Source: Zobellia uliginosa
GTDB lineage: Bacteria > Bacteroidota > Bacteroidia > Flavobacteriales > Flavobacteriaceae
Length of the DNA: 64,000 nucleotides
Reading direction: 5' to 3'
Assembly (NCBI RefSeq): GCF_900156625.1
Contig: NZ_FTOB01000001.1
Location: forward strand, 682,001 to 746,000
This document shows, in pieces, positions 25,758 to 34,327 of the stretch (its first letter is position 1; each line of letters starts with the position of its first letter). A program made the translations under genes and the position numbers. Under the pieces are notes generated by a model. That model had not been told where the DNA came from, made no database searches, and was given only the letters and a program-made list of their open reading frames with translations.

Positions 25758-26804
25758 ATGAACTTTTCAGAGGAAATTCTCAAGTGGTATCAAGTCAATA
25801 AACGGAGCCTGCCTTGGCGTGGTTCTACCGATCCCTACAAGATTTGGTTGTCAGAGGTTATATTACAGCAAACTCGAGTGGTGCAGGGTATTCCCTACTA
25901 CCTTAAATTTGTTGAGACTTACCCTGAAGTAGGTGATTTGGCCCGTGCTTCCGAGGCTGAAGTCTTGAAGCTTTGGCAGGGTTTGGGCTACTATTCAAGA
26001 GCTAGAAACCTGCATGCCGCGGCCAAGATGGTGAGCGAACAATATGGGGGTGTTTTTCCTGAAACCTATGGCGGTTTACTTGGGTTAAAAGGGGTGGGCG
26101 ACTATACGGCAAGTGCTATTGCGAGCATATGTTTCAATGTGCCCGAACCCGTTGTAGATGGTAACGTTTATCGGGTTTTGGCGCGTTACTTCGGAGTCGA
26201 TTTGGCCATCAATAGTACCGAAGGTGTTAAATATTTCAAAAAATTGGCGAGAGAGGTGATGGATGTGGGCCGAATTAGGGATTATAATCAGGGTATCATG
26301 GAATTTGGGGCCATTCAGTGTGTGCCTAAAAGTCCTGATTGTGAGGCGTGTCCGTTGAGTGAAAGTTGTGTGGCGCTTCAAATGAAGCGCGTGGGTGATC
26401 TTCCCTTAAAATTAAAAAAGACCAAGGTCAGGTCGAGGTACTTTAATTATATTGTTTTTGTTTCCAAAGATGGCCGAACGGTGCTGGAACAGCGCAAAGG
26501 GAAGGGAATTTGGGAAAATTTATGGCAATTCCCGCTTATAGAATCGACCCAAAAACTTTCGCAATCCGGTTTTGAACGGCGTTTTGGGGAGTTGAACCAA
26601 ACGGTAGACCTGGTTTCCATAGATCTTTTCAACCCAGAGGCCATTGTTCACAAATTGTCGCACCAGCATTTGTATACCAGCTTTTGGGTCGTACGTACAA
26701 AGGAATTTCCCATGGATGGAATTTCGTTCGAAGAAGCCGATACATACCCCGTTCCCGTGTTGATTGCCGACTTTTTGAGAAGCTTTAAAAAATCGTATTT
26801 TTGA
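25758..26804 (+). CDS. mutY: A/G-specific adenine glycosylase (MutY)
   Basis: A 348-residue repair enzyme removing adenine from A:8-oxoG pairs. Landmarks: WRGSTDPYKIWLSEVILQQT at the N-terminus, the helix-hairpin-helix LKGVGDYTASAIAS with the catalytic aspartate region in PVVDGNVYRVLAR, the 4Fe-4S cysteines C-x6-C-x2-C-x5-C (CVPKSPDCEACPLSESC), and a C-terminal NUDIX-like domain for 8-oxoG recognition. First of mutY-ssb-gldE-gldD, an order I recall from other flavobacteria. Confidence 0.95.
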   Translation: MNFSEEILKWYQVNKRSLPWRGSTDPYKIWLSEVILQQTRVVQGIPYYLKFVETYPEVGDLARASEAEVLKLWQGLGYYSRARNLHAAAKMVSEQYGGVFPETYGGLLGLKGVGDYTASAIASICFNVPEPVVDGNVYRVLARYFGVDLAINSTEGVKYFKKLAREVMDVGRIRDYNQGIMEFGAIQCVPKSPDCEACPLSESCVALQMKRVGDLPLKLKKTKVRSRYFNYIVFVSKDGRTVLEQRKGKGIWENLWQFPLIESTQKLSQSGFERRFGELNQTVDLVSIDLFNPEAIVHKLSHQHLYTSFWVVRTKEFPMDGISFEEADTYPVPVLIADFLRSFKKSYF

Positions 26805-26874
26805 AAGGGTCCTTTACTGTGAATTTCTTTCGGGACAGGGTTTCCCGTAAATTTTAGGCCCGCATAGGAAACAC

Positions 26875-26907
26875 TTGGTAGTGGAGGCCAAAAAACGAGT
26901 ATATTTG
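26875..26907 (+). promoter_or_regulatory. ssb promoter (TTG ... TATATTTG)
   Basis: TTG at 26875-26877 and TATATTTG at 26900-26907 are 22 bases apart, a strong Bacteroidota consensus, about 31 bases before the ssb ATG. Likely drives ssb and possibly gldE-gldD. Confidence 0.7.
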
Positions 26908-26938
26908 TAGATTCATATTGCAAAAAAAAAGGAAGATT

Positions 26939-27403
26939 ATGAGTGGTACGTTGAATAAAGTTATGTTGATCGGGCATTTGGGCGATGAGGTTAAAATGCA
27001 CTATTTTGAAGGAGGAGGATGTATTGGCCGCTTTCCTATTGCCACCAATGAAACCTATACCAATAAGCAAACCGGAGAACGCGTAACCAATACAGATTGG
27101 CACAATGTCGTGGTCAGGAACAAAGCTGCTGAAATTTGCGAAAAGTACCTGAGCAAAGGTGATAAGGTGTATGTTGAAGGTCGCCTTAAAAATAGGCAGT
27201 GGCAAGGTGAAGATGGCAATATGCGCTATAGTACCGAGGTTCATGTACAAGATTTTACATTTCTTTCTACCAAAAAAGAAAGTATGGCAAATCAGCAATC
27301 GGGAGGGCAACAAGCTCGTCAAAATACCGTTTCAAATACATCGAGTGCCCCTAAAGAGGCTCCGTTAGTTAGACCAGAAGAAGACGATGATCTTCCATTC
27401 TAA
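26939..27403 (+). CDS. ssb: Single-stranded DNA-binding protein
   Basis: A 154-residue OB-fold protein: LNKVMLIGHLGDEVKMHY, TNTDWHNVVVRNKAAEIC and KGDKVYVEGRLKNRQW. The glutamine-rich linker leads to the acidic tip EEDDDLPF, which recruits repair partners. The ATG at 26939 (MSGTLNKVML) is chosen over one 7 codons upstream because the protein then starts as usual and sits close to the promoter. Confidence 0.95.
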   Translation: MSGTLNKVMLIGHLGDEVKMHYFEGGGCIGRFPIATNETYTNKQTGERVTNTDWHNVVVRNKAAEICEKYLSKGDKVYVEGRLKNRQWQGEDGNMRYSTEVHVQDFTFLSTKKESMANQQSGGQQARQNTVSNTSSAPKEAPLVRPEEDDDLPF

Positions 27404-27573
27404 ATAAAAATGAGTAATTTTAGTAAACAAGAGGTATAGCCAAACATTATGATACGACTGTTTTCAGACCGATTTAGTGTTAAGAAGTATCGCAACTTTA
27501 CTTGCTCTTTTGATGAGGGGTGTGGATCAAAGTGTTGTTCACGAACCTCCGTTTATTATTAAATTACTGACCG

Positions 27574-28893
27574 TTGGACCCTGACCCCCTTAGTTTACAG
27601 CCTTACTTTATTAATTTCGGAAGTGCTTTTGCACTTGAAATTACTATTCTGATACTCCTGCTCATATGCTCGGCCCTTATTTCGGGTGCCGAAGTGGCCT
27701 TTTTTGGCCTTTCGCCGACCGATGTAAACGAGATAGCGGAAAAGAAAAGCGTACGTGGTAATATTATTGCCAAGCTCTTGGAAAGGCCCAAAAAACTTTT
27801 GGCTACCATTCTTATCGCCAACAATGCGATCAATATTGGGGTGGTACTGTTGTTCAGTACCATTGGAAACAGCCTTTTTGCCAATATCGAACTTGAATGG
27901 CTCAGGTTTTTATTGGAAGTTGTAGTCGCTACATTTCTTATATTGATGTTCGGCGAAATCTTGCCTAAGGTGTACGCCAACCGAAACCGGGTGCTCTTTG
28001 CACATTTGATGGCCTACCCATTGAAAATGCTCGATTTTCTGTTTTCACCGTTGAGCATGCCTATGAGGGCCGGTACCCTATTTCTCTACGATAAGTTGGG
28101 AAAACAAAAATCCAATCTTAGCGTAGACCACCTTTCACAGGCACTGGAGCTTACCGTAGATGGCGATACTACTAAGGAGGAACAGAAGATCCTACAGGGA
28201 ATCGTTACTTTTGGTAATACCGACACCAAACAGGTGATGCGCCCGCGCATAGATATTTTTGCGGTTAGTGAGGACATGAAGTTTATGGAGGTCTTGGCCG
28301 AGATCAAAAAGCACGGATATTCGCGTATACCCGTCTTTTCCGAAAACATGGACAATGTATTGGGGGTGCTCTACGTTAAAGACCTGTTGCCTTATATCGA
28401 TAGGAAGACGTTCAATTGGATGTCGCTTATTCGGGAACCTTATTTTGTGCCCGAGAACAAAAAGCTTGACGATCTTTTACTTGAATTTCAGGAGAAGAAA
28501 AACCACCTGGCCGTTGTGGTCGACGAATATGGCGGTACTTCGGGAATCGTTACCTTAGAGGATATTATTGAGGAAATAGTAGGTGACATCAGTGATGAGT
28601 TCGATGATGAGGACTTGGTGTTTTCAAAATTGGATGATTTTAACTTTGTTTTTGATGGAAAGACGGCATTGAAAGATTTTTACCGTGTGACCAAAATTGA
28701 AAACGAGAACGAATTTGAAGAGCAAAAAGGAGAGTCGGAAACCATTGCCGGTTTTGTGCTTGAAATAGCGGGAAGCTTCCCTAAGCGGGGAGAAACCGTG
28801 GTGTTTAAAGACTATCGATTTGTTGTAGAGAGTTTAGATAAGAAAAGACTGAAACAGATAAAAATTACCTTGCCCCAAAATGTTGAAATGTAG
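27574..28893 (+). CDS. gldE: Gliding motility-associated protein GldE
   Basis: A 439-residue CNNM/hemolysin-like membrane protein: helices in the first ~170 residues (DUF21 region, SALISGAEVAFFGLSPTDVNE), two CBS domains (VMRPRIDIFAVS ... YSRIPVFSE and HLAVVVDEYGGTSGIVTLEDIIEEIVGDI) and a CorC-type C-terminal domain. The start is TTG, giving MDPDP, which I recall as a typical GldE N-terminus. Its 3' end overlaps gldD by 14 bases. Known in Flavobacterium to be needed with GldD for gliding, through type IX secretion. Confidence 0.9.
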   Translation: MDPDPLSLQPYFINFGSAFALEITILILLLICSALISGAEVAFFGLSPTDVNEIAEKKSVRGNIIAKLLERPKKLLATILIANNAINIGVVLLFSTIGNSLFANIELEWLRFLLEVVVATFLILMFGEILPKVYANRNRVLFAHLMAYPLKMLDFLFSPLSMPMRAGTLFLYDKLGKQKSNLSVDHLSQALELTVDGDTTKEEQKILQGIVTFGNTDTKQVMRPRIDIFAVSEDMKFMEVLAEIKKHGYSRIPVFSENMDNVLGVLYVKDLLPYIDRKTFNWMSLIREPYFVPENKKLDDLLLEFQEKKNHLAVVVDEYGGTSGIVTLEDIIEEIVGDISDEFDDEDLVFSKLDDFNFVFDGKTALKDFYRVTKIENENEFEEQKGESETIAGFVLEIAGSFPKRGETVVFKDYRFVVESLDKKRLKQIKITLPQNVEM

Positions 28894-29434
28894 CCCGTTG
28901 CTTTTTGTTGTTTTTTTAATGGCCATCGGCTGTAAGGAAGATGTGTTGCCCAAACCCAAGGCGCAATTGCGTTTGGAGTACGAGGCACCCAAACTAGGCG
29001 AGCTGCAAACCGACCATTTCGAGTTTACGTACAACACCAAGGCCAAGATCAAGACGCGTACCGAAACGGCGTTGACCCTTGAATACCCTGAAATGAAGGG
29101 CGAAATCTATATCAATTATAAAAAGGTGGATGGCAATATCGATAAATTGCTTTCAGATGCCCAAAAGTTGAGCTATGAACACTCGGTAAAAGCCGACGGC
29201 ATCACGGAGCAGCCTTTTATAAACGATGAAAAAAAGGTATACGGAATGTATTATCAAGTCAGTGGGAATGCCGCTTCGCAGGCCCAGTTTTACGCCACCG
29301 ATAGCACCGATAACTTTGTAATGGGGTCTTTGTATTTCTATACAAAACCCAACTACGATTCCATCTATCCGGCAGCGGCCTATCTTCAGAACGACATTCG
29401 CGGCATTATGGAAACCCTTAAGTGGAAGGAGTAA
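28880..29434 (+). CDS. gldD: Gliding motility lipoprotein GldD
   Basis: A 184-residue lipoprotein: signal MLKCSPLLFVVFLMAIG then the lipidated cysteine of GCKED. The body (LRLEYEAPKLGEL, MKGEIYINYKKVDGN, FVMGSLYFYTKPN) matches GldD, which is essential for gliding and chitin use in Flavobacterium. It starts inside the end of gldE, so the two are translationally linked. Confidence 0.92.
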   Translation: MLKCSPLLFVVFLMAIGCKEDVLPKPKAQLRLEYEAPKLGELQTDHFEFTYNTKAKIKTRTETALTLEYPEMKGEIYINYKKVDGNIDKLLSDAQKLSYEHSVKADGITEQPFINDEKKVYGMYYQVSGNAASQAQFYATDSTDNFVMGSLYFYTKPNYDSIYPAAAYLQNDIRGIMETLKWKE

Positions 29435-29448
29435 GGGGGTAAAATTAA

Positions 29449-29469
29449 AATAAGAAGCTGTTTCTTATT
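29449..29469. terminator. Possible bidirectional terminator between gldD and a convergent gene
   Basis: aataagaa-gctg-tttcttatt is a short AT-rich hairpin that covers the stop codon of the convergent gene. Weak stem. Confidence 0.35.
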
Positions 29470-29887
29470 CTATGCCTAAGGTAGTTTTTGCTTGGGCGAT
29501 ACTCAAATCTATCTCTTCGTCAAGCAAGGCAACTTTCTTTTCCTCTTCCAATAGCCATTTTTTCTTTTGCGCGCTTAGCTTTTTGCCTTTGAACATTTCG
29601 TCGGCCGTAAAACGCTTACCGAAATTCTCCATCCAGATCATCATGGATTTATTGGCATTTTTAAGGTCGGCTATCGCGTTCTCGTATTTGGTCTTTTCGT
29701 AAGAGGCATTGGCCTTGGTCTGTAATTTGCTTATGAGTTTAGAGACAATGGGCATTTTATCCATGACCCTGTCGTGCGATTCCATAACCTCTTCCATTTT
29801 AGTGGGTTCGGCAGCATCATTTTGTGCGTTAACGCTAGGTGTGCCCAAAACCAAAACAGTGGTAAGTAGTAAGAATAAGTTTTTCAT
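29465..29887 (-). CDS. Exported coiled-coil protein, paralogue 1
   Basis: A 140-residue exported protein: signal MKNLFLLLTTVLVLGTPSVNAQ, then helices with the pattern KMEEVMESHDRVMDKMPIVSKL, and the motif NKSMMIWMENFGKRFTADEM. The neighbouring gene has the same core (HKSMMDWMQNFGSRFTSDEI). The first in-frame ATG is 9 codons upstream, but the chosen one starts the signal peptide. Such proteins are sometimes labelled viral A-type inclusion proteins in flavobacteria, which says nothing about function. Confidence 0.65.
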   Translation of the reverse strand: MKNLFLLLTTVLVLGTPSVNAQNDAAEPTKMEEVMESHDRVMDKMPIVSKLISKLQTKANASYEKTKYENAIADLKNANKSMMIWMENFGKRFTADEMFKGKKLSAQKKKWLLEEEKKVALLDEEIDLSIAQAKTTLGIE

Positions 29888-29995
29888 AGCCGTATAACCC
29901 TTGTAATTAAGCAAGGTAAAAATACGGCTTCGGTAGAGCTAAGGCCCTGTTTGTCCGTTAACGCTATGTTTTTTCGTTGTACGGTAGCTTTTAAC

Positions 29996-30406
29996 CTATT
30001 TTTTCAATAATTCTTCGGCATTTTTGATGCTTCCGTTTATCTGGTCGCGCACTTTTTCAATGTTCGTTTCTTCCTCGTTCAGCCAAGCTTGCTTTTCTTT
30101 TGATAGCGCTGCTCCGTTCAAGATTTCATCCGAAGTAAATCTAGAGCCAAAATTCTGCATCCAGTCCATCATAGATTTGTGGGCCGCTTGAAGGTCTTTA
30201 CGGGCTTTTTTATATTCGAGGCCTATTTCGGTGCTGTCTTCCTTGCTGCTTAACTCACCTACTAATTTGCCTATTTTTCCCATTTCAGGCATTACATCAT
30301 CGTGAATGGCCATCACGGTTTTCATTTGGTTGCTTTCTTCTTTTGACTTACACGAAACCGCAATTACGGTACACGCTATGACCAATGCCATTATTATTTT
30401 TTTCAT
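29996..30406 (-). CDS. Coiled-coil lipoprotein, paralogue 2
   Basis: A 136-residue lipoprotein: MKKIIMALVIACTVIAVSC then KSKEES. It shares with paralogue 1 the core (M-x-W-M-x-N-F-G-x-R-F-T-x-D-E) and the helical layout with IHDDVMPEMGKIGKLVGEL. A separate start about 110 bases upstream of paralogue 1 suggests a two-gene unit. Function unknown. Confidence 0.65.
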   Translation of the reverse strand: MKKIIMALVIACTVIAVSCKSKEESNQMKTVMAIHDDVMPEMGKIGKLVGELSSKEDSTEIGLEYKKARKDLQAAHKSMMDWMQNFGSRFTSDEILNGAALSKEKQAWLNEEETNIEKVRDQINGSIKNAEELLKK

Positions 30407-30607
30407 TGCTAGTTCTTTTTTGCAAATATAATACTCCTGCGATGGTTAAGAGGTATCTGTGGCCCGAATTGATGTTTTCCTTCGGGGATGTATCTTGTTT
30501 TACGAATAAAAAGGCTTGTAGATGCGGGGCTAAATTCAAAAGCATATCAATAAAAAATCGCACTTTTGTGGCTCATTTCCAATGACGGGATATAATATGG
30601 CAAGACC

Positions 30608-31480
30608 TTGAGCGATTACAACAAAAAGTGGCTTTACCTGGTTCTTTTATCCTTGGTCTGGGGCTCTTCCTTTATTTTGATAAAGAAGGCCTTGGTAGGG
30701 CTTACGCCTATGCAATTGGGGGGTCTGCGAATTGTATTTGCCTCCTTGGTGCTTTTTTTGGTGGGTTTTAAATCGGTACGTTCCTTAAAGCTAAAAGATT
30801 GGAAATGGATAACCTGGGCCGGTTTGTTAAGTTCTTTTTTCCCTCCTTTTTTATTCGCCTTGGCACAAACCCAGATCGATAGTGGGGTTACTTCTATTTT
30901 TAATTCGGTCGTACCCTTGTTGACTACTATCGTTGGGGTGCTTCTTTTTGGTGCAATTATTACCAAGCGACAGGTGCTTGGCGTATTCATTGGTCTGGGC
31001 GGAACGATAGCCCTGATCGTTGCCGGTATGGACTTTAATCCCGACCAAAATTATTGGTACGCCATATTTATATTATTGTCGGCCTTGGGCTATGCTTTGA
31101 ACATTAATATAGTTAAGAAACATTTGTCTCATTTGAGTCCTTTGGCGGTTACCACATCTAGTTTTGCCATTGCTTTTCTACCGGCTTTGGCCTTGGTCGT
31201 TCATTCCGGCTTTTTTAATGAGGTTCTAGGAAACCCGAGTATGCAGACTTCCTTATGGTATTTGTTGGCCTTGGCCGTTATAGGGACGTCGATGGCCAAT
31301 ATCTTTTTTAATAAGTTGATATACTTGTCCAGTCCGGTTTTTGCGGCTTCCGTAACCTATACCATTCCTTTGGTGGCCATTTCTTGGGCCGTGCTGGATG
31401 GAGAATCCTTAAACGCTTACCAGCTTATTGGCGGGGTAATTATATTGTTGGGGGTGTGGATGGTCAATCGGAAAAAATAA
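30608..31480 (+). CDS. EamA/DMT-family transporter
   Basis: A 290-residue inner-membrane protein with ten helices as two EamA repeats (LVWGSSFILIKKAL early, LSALGYALNINIVKKHL midway). It belongs to the drug/metabolite transporters; the substrate cannot be told. Start is TTG; the first ATG lies after the first helix and would delete it. A monocistronic plus-strand gene. Confidence 0.85.
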   Translation: MSDYNKKWLYLVLLSLVWGSSFILIKKALVGLTPMQLGGLRIVFASLVLFLVGFKSVRSLKLKDWKWITWAGLLSSFFPPFLFALAQTQIDSGVTSIFNSVVPLLTTIVGVLLFGAIITKRQVLGVFIGLGGTIALIVAGMDFNPDQNYWYAIFILLSALGYALNINIVKKHLSHLSPLAVTTSSFAIAFLPALALVVHSGFFNEVLGNPSMQTSLWYLLALAVIGTSMANIFFNKLIYLSSPVFAASVTYTIPLVAISWAVLDGESLNAYQLIGGVIILLGVWMVNRKK

Positions 31481-31559
31481 GATTTTTCTATTCTTCTATA
31501 CATTTGAATCTTACCTGTGTTCTTGAGTAAAACCCTGATACGTTTCGTTGAATTATTTC

Positions 31560-31574
31560 TATTTAATCTAAATA
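31560..31574 (+). promoter_or_regulatory. Palindromic operator candidate before the imelysin operon
   Basis: tattta-atc-taaata is a perfect 6-3-6 palindrome located just upstream of the -33 TTG. A related half (gtctaaataag) occurs at 31628-31638, after the -7 element. Position and A/T palindrome would suit a Fur-like iron repressor; this is not proven. Confidence 0.35.
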
Positions 31575-31578
31575 AAGG

Positions 31579-31609
31579 TTGTTAGTTCGAAATCGAAAAA
31601 ATATATTTG
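31579..31609 (+). promoter_or_regulatory. Promoter of the imelysin operon (TTG ... TATATTTG)
   Basis: TTG 31579-31581 and TATATTTG 31602-31609 are 20 bases apart, a full match to the Bacteroidota consensus, 34 bases upstream of the ATG. Confidence 0.7.
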
Positions 31610-31643
31610 CGCTTTATTTTAAAACAGTCTAAATAAGAATCAT

Positions 31644-32819
31644 ATGAAAAGACCAATTTCAAGATTATACGCAATCAGTGCTTTGGCTTTAGTGTTATCC
31701 GCTTGTTCAAGTGATGATAATAGTACTCCGGATATTGATAAGGAAAAACTTTTACTACGTGCTGAGGCAATTGAAAACTATGCTGACATTGTACAAGCTA
31801 ATTATGTTGATGCCCTGACAGACGCCCAAGCATTGCAAACGGCAATAGATACATTTGTCGCCGATCCTACTGAAGCTAATTTTGAAGCTGCTAAAACCGC
31901 ATGGTTAGCGTCCAGAGAGTCTTACGGGACTACGGAAGCTTTCCGTTTTGCAAATGGTCCTATAGATTCTGGAGATACGGAAGATTTAGAGGGTTTGTTG
32001 AACTCGTGGCCTATGGACGAGGCGTATGTAGATTATGTTGAAGGAGATGCTGATGCGGGTCTTATTAATCATGATAATGCCACTTTTGAGATTACCAAAG
32101 AAAATTTAGTGGTGAAAAATGGTGAAGGCGATACTGAAGAAAATGTATCCGTAGGGTATCATGCCATTGAGTTTTTGCTTTGGGGCCAAGATAATACGGA
32201 TCCATCTGAAAAATTAAGTGGGCAAAGACCGTATACTGATTATGTTGATGGGGGTACGGCAGCCAATCAAGATAGGAGAAGAACTTATTTGCAACTTACG
32301 GCAGAGCTTTTGGTAGATGACCTTCAGGAGGTTGTAGATGCTTGGTCAACAAGTTATAGGGCTACATTTTTGGCTTTATCCGAAGAAGAGGCGTTGAACA
32401 ACATTCTGGGCAGTATTGCTGAGTTGTCCAGTAGCGAACTGGCTGTTGAGCGTATGGCTGTTGCTCTAAAAAATCAAGACCAAGAAGATGAACATTCTTG
32501 CTTTAGCGATAATACACACCGTGATATTAGATTGAATTTTGAAGGGATTAAAAATGTATACACTGGGTCTTACGGCACTGTAAGTGGAGTTTCATTAGCT
32601 GATTTGATTAAAGAGGCCGATGCCGACTTAGCTTCGGAATTAGATATATTACTTGCTGCCGCTGAAACTGCTGTGAATGGAACGGCCATTCCTTTTGATT
32701 TTGCCATTGCTCAAGGTAAAACAAGTGTTGAAGGCGCAAAAGTACAAGCTGCGGTGGTAGCACTTACTGATTTTGGAAACAAACTCTTAGAGGCAAAACA
32801 AGCACTGGAAATCGACTAG
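31644..32819 (+). CDS. Imelysin-family lipoprotein 1
   Basis: A 391-residue lipoprotein: signal ISALALVLSAC then SSDDNS, a Ser/Asp tract after the cysteine that resembles flavobacterial surface-export signals. Imelysin hallmark GYHAIEFLLWGQD (the GxHxxE motif) at about residue 172. Imelysins bind or help import iron. First gene of a three-gene lipoprotein set with a di-haem oxidoreductase and a second imelysin. A hairpin follows before the next gene. Confidence 0.88.
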   Translation: MKRPISRLYAISALALVLSACSSDDNSTPDIDKEKLLLRAEAIENYADIVQANYVDALTDAQALQTAIDTFVADPTEANFEAAKTAWLASRESYGTTEAFRFANGPIDSGDTEDLEGLLNSWPMDEAYVDYVEGDADAGLINHDNATFEITKENLVVKNGEGDTEENVSVGYHAIEFLLWGQDNTDPSEKLSGQRPYTDYVDGGTAANQDRRRTYLQLTAELLVDDLQEVVDAWSTSYRATFLALSEEEALNNILGSIAELSSSELAVERMAVALKNQDQEDEHSCFSDNTHRDIRLNFEGIKNVYTGSYGTVSGVSLADLIKEADADLASELDILLAAAETAVNGTAIPFDFAIAQGKTSVEGAKVQAAVVALTDFGNKLLEAKQALEID

Positions 32820-32842
32820 AAATCGCTTTGTATAATATTGAA

Positions 32843-32875
32843 AAACAGGGTTGCTTTACTGCGGCCCTGTTTCAT
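32843..32875 (+). terminator. Hairpin between imelysin 1 and the oxidoreductase
   Basis: aaacaggg and cccttgttt-like arms (aaacaggg / ccctgttt) pair around 14 bases and are followed by only a short T run. It may be a partial terminator that lowers expression of the two downstream genes. Confidence 0.4.
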
Positions 32876-32889
32876 GTTTTAAGTTAATT

Positions 32890-34314
32890 ATGAAACCATC
32901 AAACTATAAAATTAACATTGATCGGTTCAAGTTTGGGGCAATGTTGGGTCTGTTACTCTTATTGGCGACTTCCTGTAATACAGCAGATGATTATGTTTCC
33001 TTGGTTCCAGAAGAGGGCGAAGAACGCTCCGGCGGCAACGCAACTTCTTTTATATTTTCTCCTGATGCTTTTGGTTTTTCGGTAGATGGTTTGTCCTTGG
33101 ATGAACAGATTACATTTGGGGTGGGTAATTCTCTATTCAATCAGAATTGGGTTACAGCTCCGGCATCTACAACGGCCCGCGATGGTCTTGGCCCTTTTTT
33201 CAATGCACGTTCTTGTTCCGGGTGTCATTTTAAAGATGGAAGGGGGCGTCCTCCCGCTTTTGAAGGTGAATTGGCCCATGGCCTGTTGTTGCGTTTAACT
33301 TTACCGGGAACTGGCGCCAATGGAGGAACCATTCCCGACCCTATCTACGGAGGGCAATTTCAGGATAATAGTATTCTGGGCGTAGATAAGGAAGGTTTGC
33401 TCAAAGTAACATATGAAACGGTAGGGATAACCTATCCTGACGGAAGCTCCGTAGATTTGCAGAAGCCCATTTATGAAATGGTTAATTTAAACTACGGCGA
33501 CATGAATTCCGCGGTTCAGGTGTCACCCAGAGTAGCCAGTCAAATGATAGGTCTTGGGTTGTTAGGTGCTATTCCTGAATCGGTTCTGCTAAGTTATGAA
33601 GATGAAAACGATGCTGATGGAGATGGTATTTCCGGACGTGCCAACTACGTTTATGATGTGGAGTCTGCCAGCTTAAAACTGGGGCGGTTTGGGTGGAAAG
33701 CCAATCAGCCTACTGTAAAACAACAAGTGGCCGCCGCATTTTCAGGGGATTTGGGTATTACCTCTTCGCTTTTTCCGGACGAAAACTGCAATGAGATTCT
33801 AAATTGTGATGAAATTGCCAACGGGGGCAGTCCTGAAATTCCAGATGATAATTTAGACAATGTGGCTTTTTACTCTGCTACACTATCCGTGCCGGCAAGA
33901 CGTGATTTTGATAATGAAGAAGTACTCCAGGGCAAAGAACTGTTTAATTCCATTAATTGTTCGGGCTGCCATATCGCTATTTTTCAGACAGGCACTTCCA
34001 ATATTAATGCGCTGTCCAATCAAACCATTAGACCGTATACGGATTTGCTTTTGCATGATATGGGAGACGGCCTTTCAGATAATGCACCTGAATTTAAGGC
34101 GACTGGTAAAGAGTGGAGAACACCACCACTTTGGGGTATTGGGCTGATCAAAACCGTTAATGACCATACAAATTTACTGCATGATGGGCGCGCTAGAAAT
34201 ATTGAAGAAGCCATATTGTGGCACGGTGGGGAAGCGGAAGCCATAAAGAATAATTTTATGGACCTAGACAAAGATGACCGTGCGAAAATTATAAAATTTA
34301 TTGAAACCTTATAA
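32890..34314 (+). CDS. Di-haem thiol oxidoreductase-like lipoprotein (DUF1111 type)
   Basis: A 474-residue lipoprotein (LLLLLATSC then NTADD). It has two c-type haem motifs, CSGCHFKDGR near residue 108 and CSGCHIAIF near 359, and the family's RTPPLWGIG and LLHDGRARNIEEAILWHGGEA near the end. The family is called thiol oxidoreductase or di-haem oxidoreductase (MauG/CCP-related). The ATG at 32890 is preferred to one 13 codons upstream. Lying between two imelysins it probably handles iron redox at the cell surface (inference). Confidence 0.85.
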   Translation: MKPSNYKINIDRFKFGAMLGLLLLLATSCNTADDYVSLVPEEGEERSGGNATSFIFSPDAFGFSVDGLSLDEQITFGVGNSLFNQNWVTAPASTTARDGLGPFFNARSCSGCHFKDGRGRPPAFEGELAHGLLLRLTLPGTGANGGTIPDPIYGGQFQDNSILGVDKEGLLKVTYETVGITYPDGSSVDLQKPIYEMVNLNYGDMNSAVQVSPRVASQMIGLGLLGAIPESVLLSYEDENDADGDGISGRANYVYDVESASLKLGRFGWKANQPTVKQQVAAAFSGDLGITSSLFPDENCNEILNCDEIANGGSPEIPDDNLDNVAFYSATLSVPARRDFDNEEVLQGKELFNSINCSGCHIAIFQTGTSNINALSNQTIRPYTDLLLHDMGDGLSDNAPEFKATGKEWRTPPLWGIGLIKTVNDHTNLLHDGRARNIEEAILWHGGEAEAIKNNFMDLDKDDRAKIIKFIETL

Positions 34315-34327
34315 TCTAGTTGATAAG

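Noticed and set aside
26648-27322. Long minus-strand frame of 224 codons over mutY and ssb
   Set aside because: It is antisense to two confidently identified genes, and has no family signal.
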